This document shows positions 26,670-36,438 of a DNA stretch of 64,000 bases, piece after piece. The stretch's first letter is position 1, and each line of letters opens with the position of its first letter. The DNA lies in the NCBI RefSeq assembly GCF_012910785.2, contig NZ_WTVH02000008.1, positions 124,001-188,000 on the forward strand, written 5' to 3'. The notes below the pieces were generated by a model. That model searched no databases. It was not told the origin of the DNA and saw only the letters and a list, made by a program, of their open reading frames with translations. The translations under genes and the position numbers were made by a program. The stretch comes from Aromatoleum buckelii (GTDB taxonomy: Bacteria; Pseudomonadota; Gammaproteobacteria; Burkholderiales; Rhodocyclaceae).

Positions 26670-26673
<4 letters not shown>
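26206..26673 (-). CDS. Pyridoxamine 5'-phosphate oxidase-fold (FMN-binding split barrel) protein
   Basis: The protein has about 155 residues with HHVMTLATHGSDGPWAAAVF and YVSDGFTLYFLS, ITVQEDYADWPQIKGVQAEG, and a C-terminal RWYRFVPERLYFIDNSVGFG. This matches the PPOX-type flavin or haem-binding domain. The only sensible start is TTG at 26673, whose bases overlap the stop of the upstream regulator gene (TTGA); a longer frame reaching 26877 would read through that gene. It is probably cotranscribed with the phenol regulator. The role is unknown. Confidence 0.72.
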
Positions 26674-28406
<1,733 letters not shown>

Positions 28407-28459
28407 GCCTCGCCCTCCTCCTGGATCGCTTGTTCTACGCGTCGCCGCGGCCTCTCGTG

Positions 28460-28473
28460 TTGACCTGGATCAA
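28460..28473. promoter_or_regulatory. FNR/ANR-like box upstream of the phenol regulator gene
   Basis: TTGACCTGGATCAA matches TTGAT-N4-ATCAA at nine of ten positions. It lies 54-67 bp upstream of the regulator's ATG (minus strand), a suitable distance to activate its promoter under anoxic conditions. The phenol pathway encoded here is anaerobic, which supports the reading. Confidence 0.5.
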
Positions 28474-28515
28474 GGAATTAAGGCACCGGCTACCCTGACG
28501 AATCGGCGCCGCCCC

Positions 28516-28551
28516 TGAACCATGGTTCACCAAATCCTGAACGACGGTTCA
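28516..28551. promoter_or_regulatory. Tandem upstream activator sites for the phenol regulator
   Basis: Two palindromes, TGAACCATGGTTCA (28516-28529, perfect) and TGAACGACGGTTCA (28538-28551, imperfect), are each followed by CCAAAT and are spaced exactly 22 bp apart, two helix turns. This is the phased arrangement of XylR/DmpR-type binding sites. They lie about 220-250 bp upstream of the sigma-54 promoter of ppsA. Confidence 0.7.
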
Positions 28552-28766
28552 CCAAATGATCAAGCCGCGCGCCCGAGGACGGTGAAATCTCATCAATTGG
28601 TAAAGCCGCGGTCGCAGCCCCCTACGCGGTGGCGGCCGGAGTTCGGCGCCCTTCCGGACCATTTGCGTCACCGCCTGAAAACGCCTCCATCGCGCGCCGC
28701 ACGGGCGCTCCGGCTCCGCCCAGGCGTCTGCGGAAGGCCCGTCCGGCCGCCCGCCCGCCGCGACAA

Positions 28767-28782
28767 TGGCACACCCCTTGCG
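28767..28782 (+). promoter_or_regulatory. Sigma-54 promoter of the phenol operon
   Basis: TGGCACACCCCTTGCG matches the -24/-12 consensus TGGCAC-N5-TTGC exactly, with GG and GC 10 bases apart. Transcription should start about 12 bases downstream of the GC, giving a leader of about 65 bases before ppsA. The divergent sigma-54 activator gene and the phased upstream palindromes make this a strong assignment. Confidence 0.88.
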
Positions 28783-28859
28783 AAGGGACTCCGGCAGACG
28801 TCGTCCAACAAATCCGGTTGCCGCGATCGCCACCGGAACTACAAAGGAGGGGGCATCAG

Positions 28860-30698
28860 ATGAAGTTTCCTGTTCCGCACGACATCAAGGCCAAGACGAT
28901 TCCGGGGACCGAAGGCTGGGAGCGGATGTATCCGTACCAGTACCAGTTCGTCACCGACGACCCGCAGCGCAACCAGTACGAGAAGGACACGTTCTGGTTT
29001 TACGACGGGCTGCATTACCCGGAGCCGCTGTACCCGTTCGACACGATCTGGGACGAGGCCTGGTACCTCGCGCTGTCGCAGTTCAACAATCGCATCTTCC
29101 AGGTGCCGCCGGTGCGCGGCGTCGATCACCGCATCATCAACGGCTACGTCTATATCTCGCCGGTGCCGGTCAAAGACCCCGCCGAGATCGGCGCGCGGGT
29201 GCCGAATTTCATGGAGCGCGCGGGCTTCTACTACAAGAACTGGGACGAGCTGGAAGCGAAGTGGAAAGTGAAGATGGAAGCGACGATCGCCGAACTCGAG
29301 GCGCTCGAGATCCCGCGCCTGCCCGACATCGAGGATCTGTCGGTCGTCACCGACGGCGTTGGCGAGTCGAAAGGCTACCACCTGCTGAAAAACTACGATG
29401 ACCTGATCAACCTCGGCATCAAGTGCTGGCAGTACCACTTCGAGTTCCTGAACCTCGGTTACGCGGCCTACGTGTTCTTCATGGACTTCACGCAGAAGCT
29501 GTTCCCGAGCATCCCGATGCAGCGCGTCACGCAGATGATCTCCGGCATCGACGTGATCATGTACCGGCCGGACGACGAGCTGAAGGAACTGGCGAAGAAG
29601 GCGGTCGCGCTCGAAGTCGATGGCATCGTCGCCGGCCACCGCGAATGGGACGACGTCCGCGCGGCGCTCGACGGCCATCGCCATGGCGCGGAATGGCTCG
29701 CGGCGTTCGAGAAAGCGCGCTACCCGTGGTTCAACATCTCGTCGGGTACCGGCTGGTTCCACACCGACCGCAGCTGGAACGACAACCTCAACATCCCGCT
29801 CGACGGCATCCAGACCTACATCGGCAAGCTGCGCGCCGGCGTCGCGATCGATCGGCCAATGGAAGCAGTGCGCGCCGAACGCGAGCGGATCACCGCGGAA
29901 TACCGTGCCCTCATCGAAAACGACGAAGACCGCAAGCAGTTCGACGAGTTGCTCGGCTGCGCGAAAACGGTGTTCCCGTACGTCGAGAACCATCTCTTCT
30001 ACGTCGAACACTGGTTCCACTCGGTGTTCTGGAACAAGATGCGCGAAGTCGCCGCGATCATGAAGGAACACGGCATGATCGCCGACATTGAGGACATCTG
30101 GTACCTGCGCCGCGATGAGATCAAGCAGGCGCTGTGGGATGTCGTTACGGCGTGGGCGACCGGCGTCACGCCGCGCGGCACCGCGACTTGGCCGCCTGAA
30201 ATCGAATGGCGCAAAGGCGTGATGCAGAAGTTCCGCGACTGGAACCCGCCGCCGGCGATCGGCGTCGCGCCAGAAGTCATCCAGGAGCCTTTCACGATCG
30301 TGCTGTGGGGCGTGACGAACAACTCGCTGTCCGACTGGGCCGCGGTGCAGGACATCGGCGACCCCGACAGCATCACCGAGCTGAAAGGCTTTGCCGCGAG
30401 CCCCGGCACGGTCGAAGGCCCCGCCCGCGTGTGCCGCAGTGCCGAGGACATCCGCGACCTGCAGGAAGGCGAGATTCTCGTCGCGCCGACGACGTCGCCA
30501 TCGTGGGCGCCGGCCTTCGCCAAGATCAAGGCCTGCGTCACCGACGTTGGTGGCGTCATGAGCCACGCCGCGATCGTGTGCCGCGAATACGGTATGCCGG
30601 CGGTTGTCGGCACGGGCGTGTCGACGCGCGTGATCCGCACCGGCATGACGTTGCGCGTGGATGGCTCATCCGGCGTGATCTCGATCATCACGGCCTGA
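28860..30698 (+). CDS. ppsA: Phenylphosphate synthase subunit alpha
   Basis: The 612-residue protein phosphorylates phenol to phenylphosphate, the first step of anaerobic phenol degradation. The C-terminal swivelling domain (about residues 500-612) carries TDVGGVMSHAAIVCREYGMP, with the phosphohistidine at His569, as in PEP synthase. That is the residue I recall being reported for Thauera aromatica PpsA. The N-terminal two thirds (KFPVPHDIKAKTIPGTEGWE onward) resemble the central part of PEP-utilising enzymes and bind phenol. AAAGGAGG precedes ATG 28860. First gene of the operon. Confidence 0.95.
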   Translation: MKFPVPHDIKAKTIPGTEGWERMYPYQYQFVTDDPQRNQYEKDTFWFYDGLHYPEPLYPFDTIWDEAWYLALSQFNNRIFQVPPVRGVDHRIINGYVYISPVPVKDPAEIGARVPNFMERAGFYYKNWDELEAKWKVKMEATIAELEALEIPRLPDIEDLSVVTDGVGESKGYHLLKNYDDLINLGIKCWQYHFEFLNLGYAAYVFFMDFTQKLFPSIPMQRVTQMISGIDVIMYRPDDELKELAKKAVALEVDGIVAGHREWDDVRAALDGHRHGAEWLAAFEKARYPWFNISSGTGWFHTDRSWNDNLNIPLDGIQTYIGKLRAGVAIDRPMEAVRAERERITAEYRALIENDEDRKQFDELLGCAKTVFPYVENHLFYVEHWFHSVFWNKMREVAAIMKEHGMIADIEDIWYLRRDEIKQALWDVVTAWATGVTPRGTATWPPEIEWRKGVMQKFRDWNPPPAIGVAPEVIQEPFTIVLWGVTNNSLSDWAAVQDIGDPDSITELKGFAASPGTVEGPARVCRSAEDIRDLQEGEILVAPTTSPSWAPAFAKIKACVTDVGGVMSHAAIVCREYGMPAVVGTGVSTRVIRTGMTLRVDGSSGVISIITA

Positions 30699-30711
30699 AG
30701 AGGTGACTCCG

Positions 30712-31836
30712 ATGGGAAGCATTATTTCTGAAGCGGCCCTGCCCTGGGCCGCCCTCGACAGCGTCGCGCCGAAAGTGTGCTCTTTCGAGGACTGCGGCAA
30801 AGACTCGGTGCAGCTGGTCGGCGGCAAGTGCGCGTCGCTCGGCGAGCTGATCAACGCGGGCGTGCGGGTGCCGCCGGGCTTCGCGCTGACCACCCGGGGC
30901 TATGCCCAGTTCATGCGCGAGGCCGGCATCCAGGCCGAAGTCGCGGCGCTCCTCGACGGCCTCGATCACGAGGACATGGACAAGCTCGAGGAGGCCTCGC
31001 ACGCGATCCGCGAGATGATCGAGTCGCGTCCGCTGCCGATCGAGCTCGAGGACCTGATCGCCGAGTCTTACCGCAAGCTGTCGGTGCGCTGCTACCTGCC
31101 GGCGGTGCCGGTCGCGGTGCGCTCCTCTGCGACCGCCGAGGATCTGCCGGGCGCGAGCTTCGCCGGCCAGCAGGACACCTACCTGTGGATCCGCGGCGTC
31201 GATGACGTGATCCATCACGTGCGGCGGTGCATCTCCAGCCTCTACACCGGGCGGGCGATCGCCTACCGCATGAAGATGGGATTCCCGCACGAACAGGTCG
31301 CGATCAGCGTCGGGATCCAGAAGATGGCGAACGCCTACACCGCGGGCGTGATGTTCACCGTGCATCCGGCGACCGGCGACCGTTCGGTGATCGTCATCGA
31401 CGCGAACTTCGGCTTCGGCGAATCGGTGGTTTCGGGCGAGGTCACGCCGGACAACTTCGTCGTCAACAAGATCACGCTCGACATCATCGAGCGGACGATC
31501 TCGACGAAGGAGATCTGCCACACCGTCGATCTGAAAACCCAGAAGTCGATCGCGCTTCCAGTGCCAGTCGAGCGCCAGAACATCCAGTCGATCACCGATG
31601 ACGAAATCGGCGAACTCGCATGGATGGCCAAGAAAATCGAAAAGCACTACGGCCGTCCGATGGACATCGAGTGGGCGATCGACAAGAACCTGCCGGCGGG
31701 CGGGAACATTTTCATCCTGCAGGCGCGCCCCGAGACGATCTGGAGCAATCGGCAGAAAACCACCGGTGCGGCAAGCAGCACGTCGGCGATGGATTACATC
31801 GTGTCGAGTCTGCTCGCCGGAAAACGACTCAGCTAG
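30712..31836 (+). CDS. ppsB: Phenylphosphate synthase subunit beta
   Basis: The 374-residue protein resembles the N-terminal ATP-binding domain of PEP synthase: VQLVGGKCASLGELINAGVR and VPPGFALTT, VRSSATAEDLPGASFAGQQD, HPATGDRSVIVIDANFGFGE and DIEWAIDKN. It hydrolyses ATP to AMP and phosphate and passes the beta-phosphoryl group to the PpsA histidine. ATG 30712 is preferred over GTG 30703 because AGAGG ends right at the GTG. Spacing to ppsA is 13 bp. Confidence 0.95.
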   Translation: MGSIISEAALPWAALDSVAPKVCSFEDCGKDSVQLVGGKCASLGELINAGVRVPPGFALTTRGYAQFMREAGIQAEVAALLDGLDHEDMDKLEEASHAIREMIESRPLPIELEDLIAESYRKLSVRCYLPAVPVAVRSSATAEDLPGASFAGQQDTYLWIRGVDDVIHHVRRCISSLYTGRAIAYRMKMGFPHEQVAISVGIQKMANAYTAGVMFTVHPATGDRSVIVIDANFGFGESVVSGEVTPDNFVVNKITLDIIERTISTKEICHTVDLKTQKSIALPVPVERQNIQSITDDEIGELAWMAKKIEKHYGRPMDIEWAIDKNLPAGGNIFILQARPETIWSNRQKTTGAASSTSAMDYIVSSLLAGKRLS

Positions 31837-31849
31837 GAGGGCGACCAAA

Positions 31850-32518
31850 GTGATCGTACGTAACTGGATGCAGCCGAATCCGACGGTGCTGACCGGCGAC
31901 ACCCTGCTGTCCGAGGCGAAGCGGATCCTGTCGGAAGCCAATGTCCACGCGCTGCCGGTCGTCGATGACGGTCGCCTGCGCGGGCTCATCACGCGGGTCA
32001 ATTGCCTGCGGGCCGCGCACGCCGCGCTGCGCACCCAGGACACCGACGAGCTCAGCTATTTCTCGAATCACGTCAAGGTCAAGGACATCATGGTCCGCAA
32101 CCCGGCGACGATCGACGCCGACGACACGATGGAACACTGCCTGCAGGTCGGGCAGGAGCACGGCGTCGGCCAGTTGCCGGTGATGGATGACGGCAATGTC
32201 GTGGGCATGATCTCGGCGATCGAGATGTATTCGCTGGCTGCGCATTTCCTCGGTGCCTGGGAAAAGCGCAGCGGGGTGACGCTCGCGCCGATCGAGCTCA
32301 AGCCGGGAACGATGGGCCGCATCGTCGACATCGTCGAATCGGCGAACGCCGAACTGCTCGCAATCTATCCGATCAGCATCGGCCACCTGAACGCGTCCTC
32401 CGCGTCGCACGCCAAGAAAGTGATCGTCCGCTTCCACGCCGCCGACAACGACACGGTGATCCGCGCGCTCGCAAACGCAGGATTCGAAGTCATCGAATCC
32501 GTCCAGGCAATGCATTGA
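31850..32518 (+). CDS. ppsC: Phenylphosphate synthase subunit gamma (CBS-domain protein)
   Basis: The 222-residue protein has two CBS domains (about residues 1-60, MQPNPTVLTGDTLLSEAKRI, and 75-130, IMVRNPATIDADDTMEHCLQ). A C-terminal ACT-like region follows (about 140-222, ELKPGTMGRIVDIVESANAE). In Thauera this third protein stimulates phenylphosphate synthase several fold, though it is not essential. CBS pairs usually sense adenine nucleotides, which fits a reaction that makes AMP. The start is GTG 31850 with TAGGAGG in front. Confidence 0.9.
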   Translation: MIVRNWMQPNPTVLTGDTLLSEAKRILSEANVHALPVVDDGRLRGLITRVNCLRAAHAALRTQDTDELSYFSNHVKVKDIMVRNPATIDADDTMEHCLQVGQEHGVGQLPVMDDGNVVGMISAIEMYSLAAHFLGAWEKRSGVTLAPIELKPGTMGRIVDIVESANAELLAIYPISIGHLNASSASHAKKVIVRFHAADNDTVIRALANAGFEVIESVQAMH

Positions 32519-32574
32519 ACCCTTATTGAACCCCTCCCGCTGACCTGCACCGTCACCTATCAAGGAGTTTTCGA

Positions 32575-33996
32575 ATGGACCTGAGATATTTCATCAACCA
32601 GTGCGCCGAAGCTCATGAACTGAAGCGCGTCACGACCGAAGTCGACTGGAATCTGGAGATCTCCCACGTCTCCAAGCTGACCGAGGAGAAGAAAGGTCCG
32701 GCGCTGCTGTTCGAGAGCATCAAGGGCTACGACACCCCCGTCTTCACCGGCGCGTTCGCGACGACGAAGCGCCTCGCGATCATGCTCGGCCTGCCGCACG
32801 ACCTGACGCTGTGCCAGTCGGCGCAGCAGTGGATGAAGAAGACGATCACGTCCGAAGGCCTGATCAAGGCGAAGGAAGTGAAGGACGGTCCGGTGCTCGA
32901 AAACGTGCTCAGCGGCGACAAAGTCGACCTGAACATGTTCCCGGTGCCGAAGTTCTTCCCGCTCGACGGCGGACGCTACATCGGCACGATGGTGTCGGTG
33001 GTGCTGAAGGACCCGGAGACCGGCGAGGTCAACCTCGGCACCTACCGCATGCAGATGCTCGACGACAAGCGCTGCGGCGTGCAGATCCTGCCCGGCAAGC
33101 GCGGCGAGCGGATCATGAAGAAGTACGCGAAGATGGGCAAGAAGATGCCTGCGGCGGCGATCATCGGCTGCGACCCGCTGATCTTCATGGCGGGCACCTT
33201 GATGCACAAGGGCGCGTCCGACTACGACATCACTGGCACGGTGCGCGGCCAGCAGGCCGAGTTCCTGATGGCGCCGCTGACCGGCCTCCCGGTGCCCGCC
33301 GGTGCCGAGATCGTGCTCGAAGGGGAGATCGACCCGAACGCTTTCCTGCCCGAAGGGCCGTTCGCCGAATACACCGGCTACTACACCGACGAGTTGCACA
33401 AGCCGATCCCGAAGCCGGTGCTCGAAGTCAAACAGATCCTGCACCGCAACAACCCGATCCTGTGGGCGACCGGCCAAGGCCGGCCGGTGACCGACGTGCA
33501 TATGCTGCTCGCCTTCACGCGCACCGCGACCTTGTGGACGGAGCTCGAGCAGATGCGCGTGCCGGGCATCAGCTCGGTGTGCGTGCTGCCGGAGTCCGCC
33601 GGCCGCTTCTGGGCCGTCGTGTCGGTCAAGCAGTCCTACCCCGGCCACTCGCGCCAGGTCGCCGACGCAGTGATCGGCAGCAACACCGGCAGCTACGGCA
33701 TCAAGGGCGTCATCACCGTCGATGAGGACATCCAGGCCGACGACCTGCAGCGCGTGTTCTGGGCGCTGTCGTGCCGTTACGACCCGATGCGCGGCACCGA
33801 ACTCATCAAGCGCGGCCGCTCGACGCCGCTCGACCCGGCGCTCGACCCGGACGGCGACAAGCTCACGACGTCGCGCATCCTGATGGACGCCTGCATTCCA
33901 TACGAATGGAAACAGAAGCCGGTCGAGGCGCGCATGGACGAAGAGATGCTCGCGAAGATCCGCGCCCGCTGGCACGAGTACGGCATCGACATCTGA
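32575..33996 (+). CDS. ppcB: Phenylphosphate carboxylase subunit beta (UbiD family)
   Basis: The 473-residue UbiD-family protein opens MDLRYFINQCAEAHELKRVT. The residues that form the catalytic Glu-Arg-Glu network in UbiD enzymes are present: R158 in NLGTYRMQM, and E260 and E265 in EGPFAEYTGYYT. With the alpha and gamma subunits it exchanges CO2 with 4-hydroxybenzoate; with delta it carboxylates phenylphosphate para to the oxygen. The order ppcB-D-A-C matches the known clusters. AAGGAG lies 8 bases before the ATG. Confidence 0.94.
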   Translation: MDLRYFINQCAEAHELKRVTTEVDWNLEISHVSKLTEEKKGPALLFESIKGYDTPVFTGAFATTKRLAIMLGLPHDLTLCQSAQQWMKKTITSEGLIKAKEVKDGPVLENVLSGDKVDLNMFPVPKFFPLDGGRYIGTMVSVVLKDPETGEVNLGTYRMQMLDDKRCGVQILPGKRGERIMKKYAKMGKKMPAAAIIGCDPLIFMAGTLMHKGASDYDITGTVRGQQAEFLMAPLTGLPVPAGAEIVLEGEIDPNAFLPEGPFAEYTGYYTDELHKPIPKPVLEVKQILHRNNPILWATGQGRPVTDVHMLLAFTRTATLWTELEQMRVPGISSVCVLPESAGRFWAVVSVKQSYPGHSRQVADAVIGSNTGSYGIKGVITVDEDIQADDLQRVFWALSCRYDPMRGTELIKRGRSTPLDPALDPDGDKLTTSRILMDACIPYEWKQKPVEARMDEEMLAKIRARWHEYGIDI

Positions 33997-34045
33997 AGCA
34001 CGGACTGGCTACGCGAAGAGCAACCACTCAAGCAGGGACGGAGAC

Positions 34046-34555
34046 ATGGAACAGGCAAAGAACATCAAGCTGGTGATCCTCGACGTCGACGGCGTGATGA
34101 CCGACGGGCGCATCGTCATCAACGACGAAGGCATCGAATCGCGCAACTTCGACATCAAGGACGGCATGGGCGTCGTCGTGCTGCAGCTGTGCGGCATCGA
34201 CGTCGCGATCATCACGTCGAAGAAGTCCGGCGCGGTGCGCCATCGCGCCGAGGAGCTGAAGATCAAGCGGTTTTACGAGGGCATCAAGAAGAAGACCGAG
34301 CCGTACGGACAGATGCTCGAGGAGATGAACATCACCGACGCCGAAGTCTGCTACGTCGGCGACGACCTCGTCGATCTGTCGATGATGAAGCGCGTCGGGC
34401 TCGCGGTCGCGGTCGGCGACGCGGTCGCCGACGTCAAGGAAGCTGCGACTTACGTGACGACCGCGCGCGGCGGCCACGGCGCGGTGCGCGAAGTCGCGGA
34501 ACTGATTTTGAAGGCACAGGGCAAGTGGGACGCCGTCCTGTCGAAGATTCACTGA
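34046..34555 (+). CDS. ppcD: Phenylphosphate carboxylase subunit delta (HAD-family phosphatase)
   Basis: The 169-residue HAD-superfamily protein of the KdsC type has LVILDVDGVMTDG (nucleophile and acid Asp, motif I), IITSKKSGAVRHRAEELKI (motif II/III region) and CYVGDDLVDLSMM (motif IV acids). It has no cap domain. It releases phosphate from phenylphosphate so that the phenolate can be carboxylated by the other subunits. It lies between ppcB and ppcA, as in Thauera. Confidence 0.93.
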   Translation: MEQAKNIKLVILDVDGVMTDGRIVINDEGIESRNFDIKDGMGVVVLQLCGIDVAIITSKKSGAVRHRAEELKIKRFYEGIKKKTEPYGQMLEEMNITDAEVCYVGDDLVDLSMMKRVGLAVAVGDAVADVKEAATYVTTARGGHGAVREVAELILKAQGKWDAVLSKIH

Positions 34556-34591
34556 GCGGTCCGCAGCAAAACCAACGATCTGGAGACGAAC

Positions 34592-36082
34592 GTGGGGAAA
34601 ATTTCTGAAGCAGAAACCAAGCTGGAAAAGATTTCGGCACCGCGAACCAACCGCGAATTCATCGACGCATGCGTCAAGTCGGGCGACGCGGTACGCATCA
34701 AGCAGGAAGTGGACTGGGACAACGAGGCCGGCGCAATCGTGCGGCGCTGCTGCGAGCTCGGCGAAGCCGCCCCGTTCATGGAGAACATCAAGGACTATCC
34801 GGGCTTCAGCTACTTCGGCGCGCCGCTGTCGACGTACCGCCGCATGGCGATCTCGCTCGGCATGGACCCGGCTTCTACGTTGCCGCAGATCGGCGCCGAG
34901 TATCTCAAGCGCACTAACAGCGAGCCGATCGAACCGGTCGTGATCGACAAGCGCGACGCGCCGTGCAAGGAAAACATCCTGCTCGGTGACGACGTCGACC
35001 TGACGAAGCTGCCGGTACCGCTCGTGCATGACGGTGACGGCGGCCGCTACGTCGGCACGTGGCACGCGGTGATCACGAAACACCCGGTGCGCGGCGACGT
35101 GAACTGGGGCATGTACCGGCAGATGATGTGGGACGGCCGCACGATGTCGGGCGCGGTGTTCCCGTTCTCGGATCTGGGCAAGGCGCTGACCGAGTACTAC
35201 TTGCCGCGCGGCGAAGGCTGCCCGTTCGCGACCGCGATCGGCCTGTCGCCGCTGGCCGCGATGGCCGCGTGCGCGCCCTCCCCGATCCCCGAGCCGGAAC
35301 TGACCGGCATGCTCGCCGGCGAGGCGGTTCGGCTCGTGAAGTGCGAGACCAACGACCTCGAAGTGCCGGCCGATGCGGAAATCATCATCGAAGGGATGAT
35401 CCTGCCCGACTACAAGGTCGAGGAAGGTCCGTTCGGCGAATACACCGGCTACCGCACCAGCCCGCGCGACTTCCGCGTGACGTTCCGCGTCGATGCGATC
35501 ACCTATCGCAACAACGCGACGATGACGATCTCGAACATGGGCGTGCCGCAGGACGAAGGGCAGCTGCTGCGCTCGTTCTCGCTCGGCCTCGAGCTCGAGA
35601 AGCTCTTGAAGAGCCAAGGCATTCCGGTCACCGGCGTGTATATGCATCCGCGCTCGACGCACCACATGATGATCGTCGGCGTGAAGCCGACGTACGCCGG
35701 CATCGCGATGCAGATCGCGCAGCTCGCGTTCGGCTCCAAGCTCGGCCCGTGGTTCCACATGGTGATGGTCGTCGATGACCAGACCGACATCTTCAACTGG
35801 GACGAGGTCTATCACGCGTTCTGCACGCGCTGCAATCCCGAGCGCGGCATCCACGTGTTCAAGAACACGACCGGCACGGCGCTGTACCCGCACGCGACGC
35901 CGCACGACCGCAAATACTCGATCGGCTCGCAGGTGCTGTTCGACTGCCTGTGGCCGGTCGATTGGGACAAGACGAACGACGTGCCGACGCTCGTCAGCTT
36001 CAAGAGCGTCTATCCGAAGGACATTCAGGAGAAGGTCGTCGACAATTGGGCCAATTACGGCTTCCGCGGCGCTAAGAAATAA
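34592..36082 (+). CDS. ppcA: Phenylphosphate carboxylase subunit alpha (UbiD family)
   Basis: The 496-residue UbiD-family protein has an N-terminal extension before SAPRTNREFIDACVKSG. The UbiD active-site residues are present as R176 (NWGMYRQMMW) and E278/E283 (EGPFGEYTGYR). It is the larger of the two UbiD-like subunits and is homologous to, but clearly distinct from, PpcB. The start is GTG 34592 with GGAGA in front; no in-frame ATG gives the full family N-terminus. Confidence 0.94.
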   Translation: MGKISEAETKLEKISAPRTNREFIDACVKSGDAVRIKQEVDWDNEAGAIVRRCCELGEAAPFMENIKDYPGFSYFGAPLSTYRRMAISLGMDPASTLPQIGAEYLKRTNSEPIEPVVIDKRDAPCKENILLGDDVDLTKLPVPLVHDGDGGRYVGTWHAVITKHPVRGDVNWGMYRQMMWDGRTMSGAVFPFSDLGKALTEYYLPRGEGCPFATAIGLSPLAAMAACAPSPIPEPELTGMLAGEAVRLVKCETNDLEVPADAEIIIEGMILPDYKVEEGPFGEYTGYRTSPRDFRVTFRVDAITYRNNATMTISNMGVPQDEGQLLRSFSLGLELEKLLKSQGIPVTGVYMHPRSTHHMMIVGVKPTYAGIAMQIAQLAFGSKLGPWFHMVMVVDDQTDIFNWDEVYHAFCTRCNPERGIHVFKNTTGTALYPHATPHDRKYSIGSQVLFDCLWPVDWDKTNDVPTLVSFKSVYPKDIQEKVVDNWANYGFRGAKK

Positions 36083-36094
36083 GGAGGAGGTGTC

Positions 36095-36352
36095 ATGGCT
36101 AATAAATGGGAAGTGTTCGTGATGGATCTCGGGGAGCTGGCCGAGGGCAAGCAGCTGGAACTGACGGTCCGTACGCTCAACGACGGGCTTCAGAAGTACA
36201 CCTACCAGCGCGCGAAGGTGGAGGTGTCGAGCAAGCTCGACCAGTTCCCCGACAGCCTGCAGGTGCGGCTCGGCCGCGGGCAGCTCAGCCCGCAGCGCTA
36301 CTCGATCCGCGTCATCGAGACGGTGAACCGGCTGCCCGAGCGCTACCGCTAG
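36095..36352 (+). CDS. ppcC: Phenylphosphate carboxylase subunit gamma
   Basis: This small 85-residue protein (MANKWEVFVMDLGELAEGKQ and on) follows ppcA by 12 bp with an AAGGAGGAGG ribosome site. Its size (about 10 kDa) and place match the gamma subunit of the Thauera enzyme, which is needed for the CO2 exchange reaction. It has no recognisable catalytic motif and is probably a structural subunit. Confidence 0.9.
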   Translation: MANKWEVFVMDLGELAEGKQLELTVRTLNDGLQKYTYQRAKVEVSSKLDQFPDSLQVRLGRGQLSPQRYSIRVIETVNRLPERYR

Positions 36353-36438
36353 CGCACCCGCCGGGCGTGCCGCCCGGCGTTTCACCGCCCCCGCGCCTTC
36401 GGGCGCGGACGACTACCGCTTCACGACCAGGGGAAACG

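Noticed and set aside
34028-36385. A 785-codon open frame on the minus strand
   Set aside because: It is antisense to ppcD, ppcA and ppcC, which have clear homology, spacing and ribosome sites.
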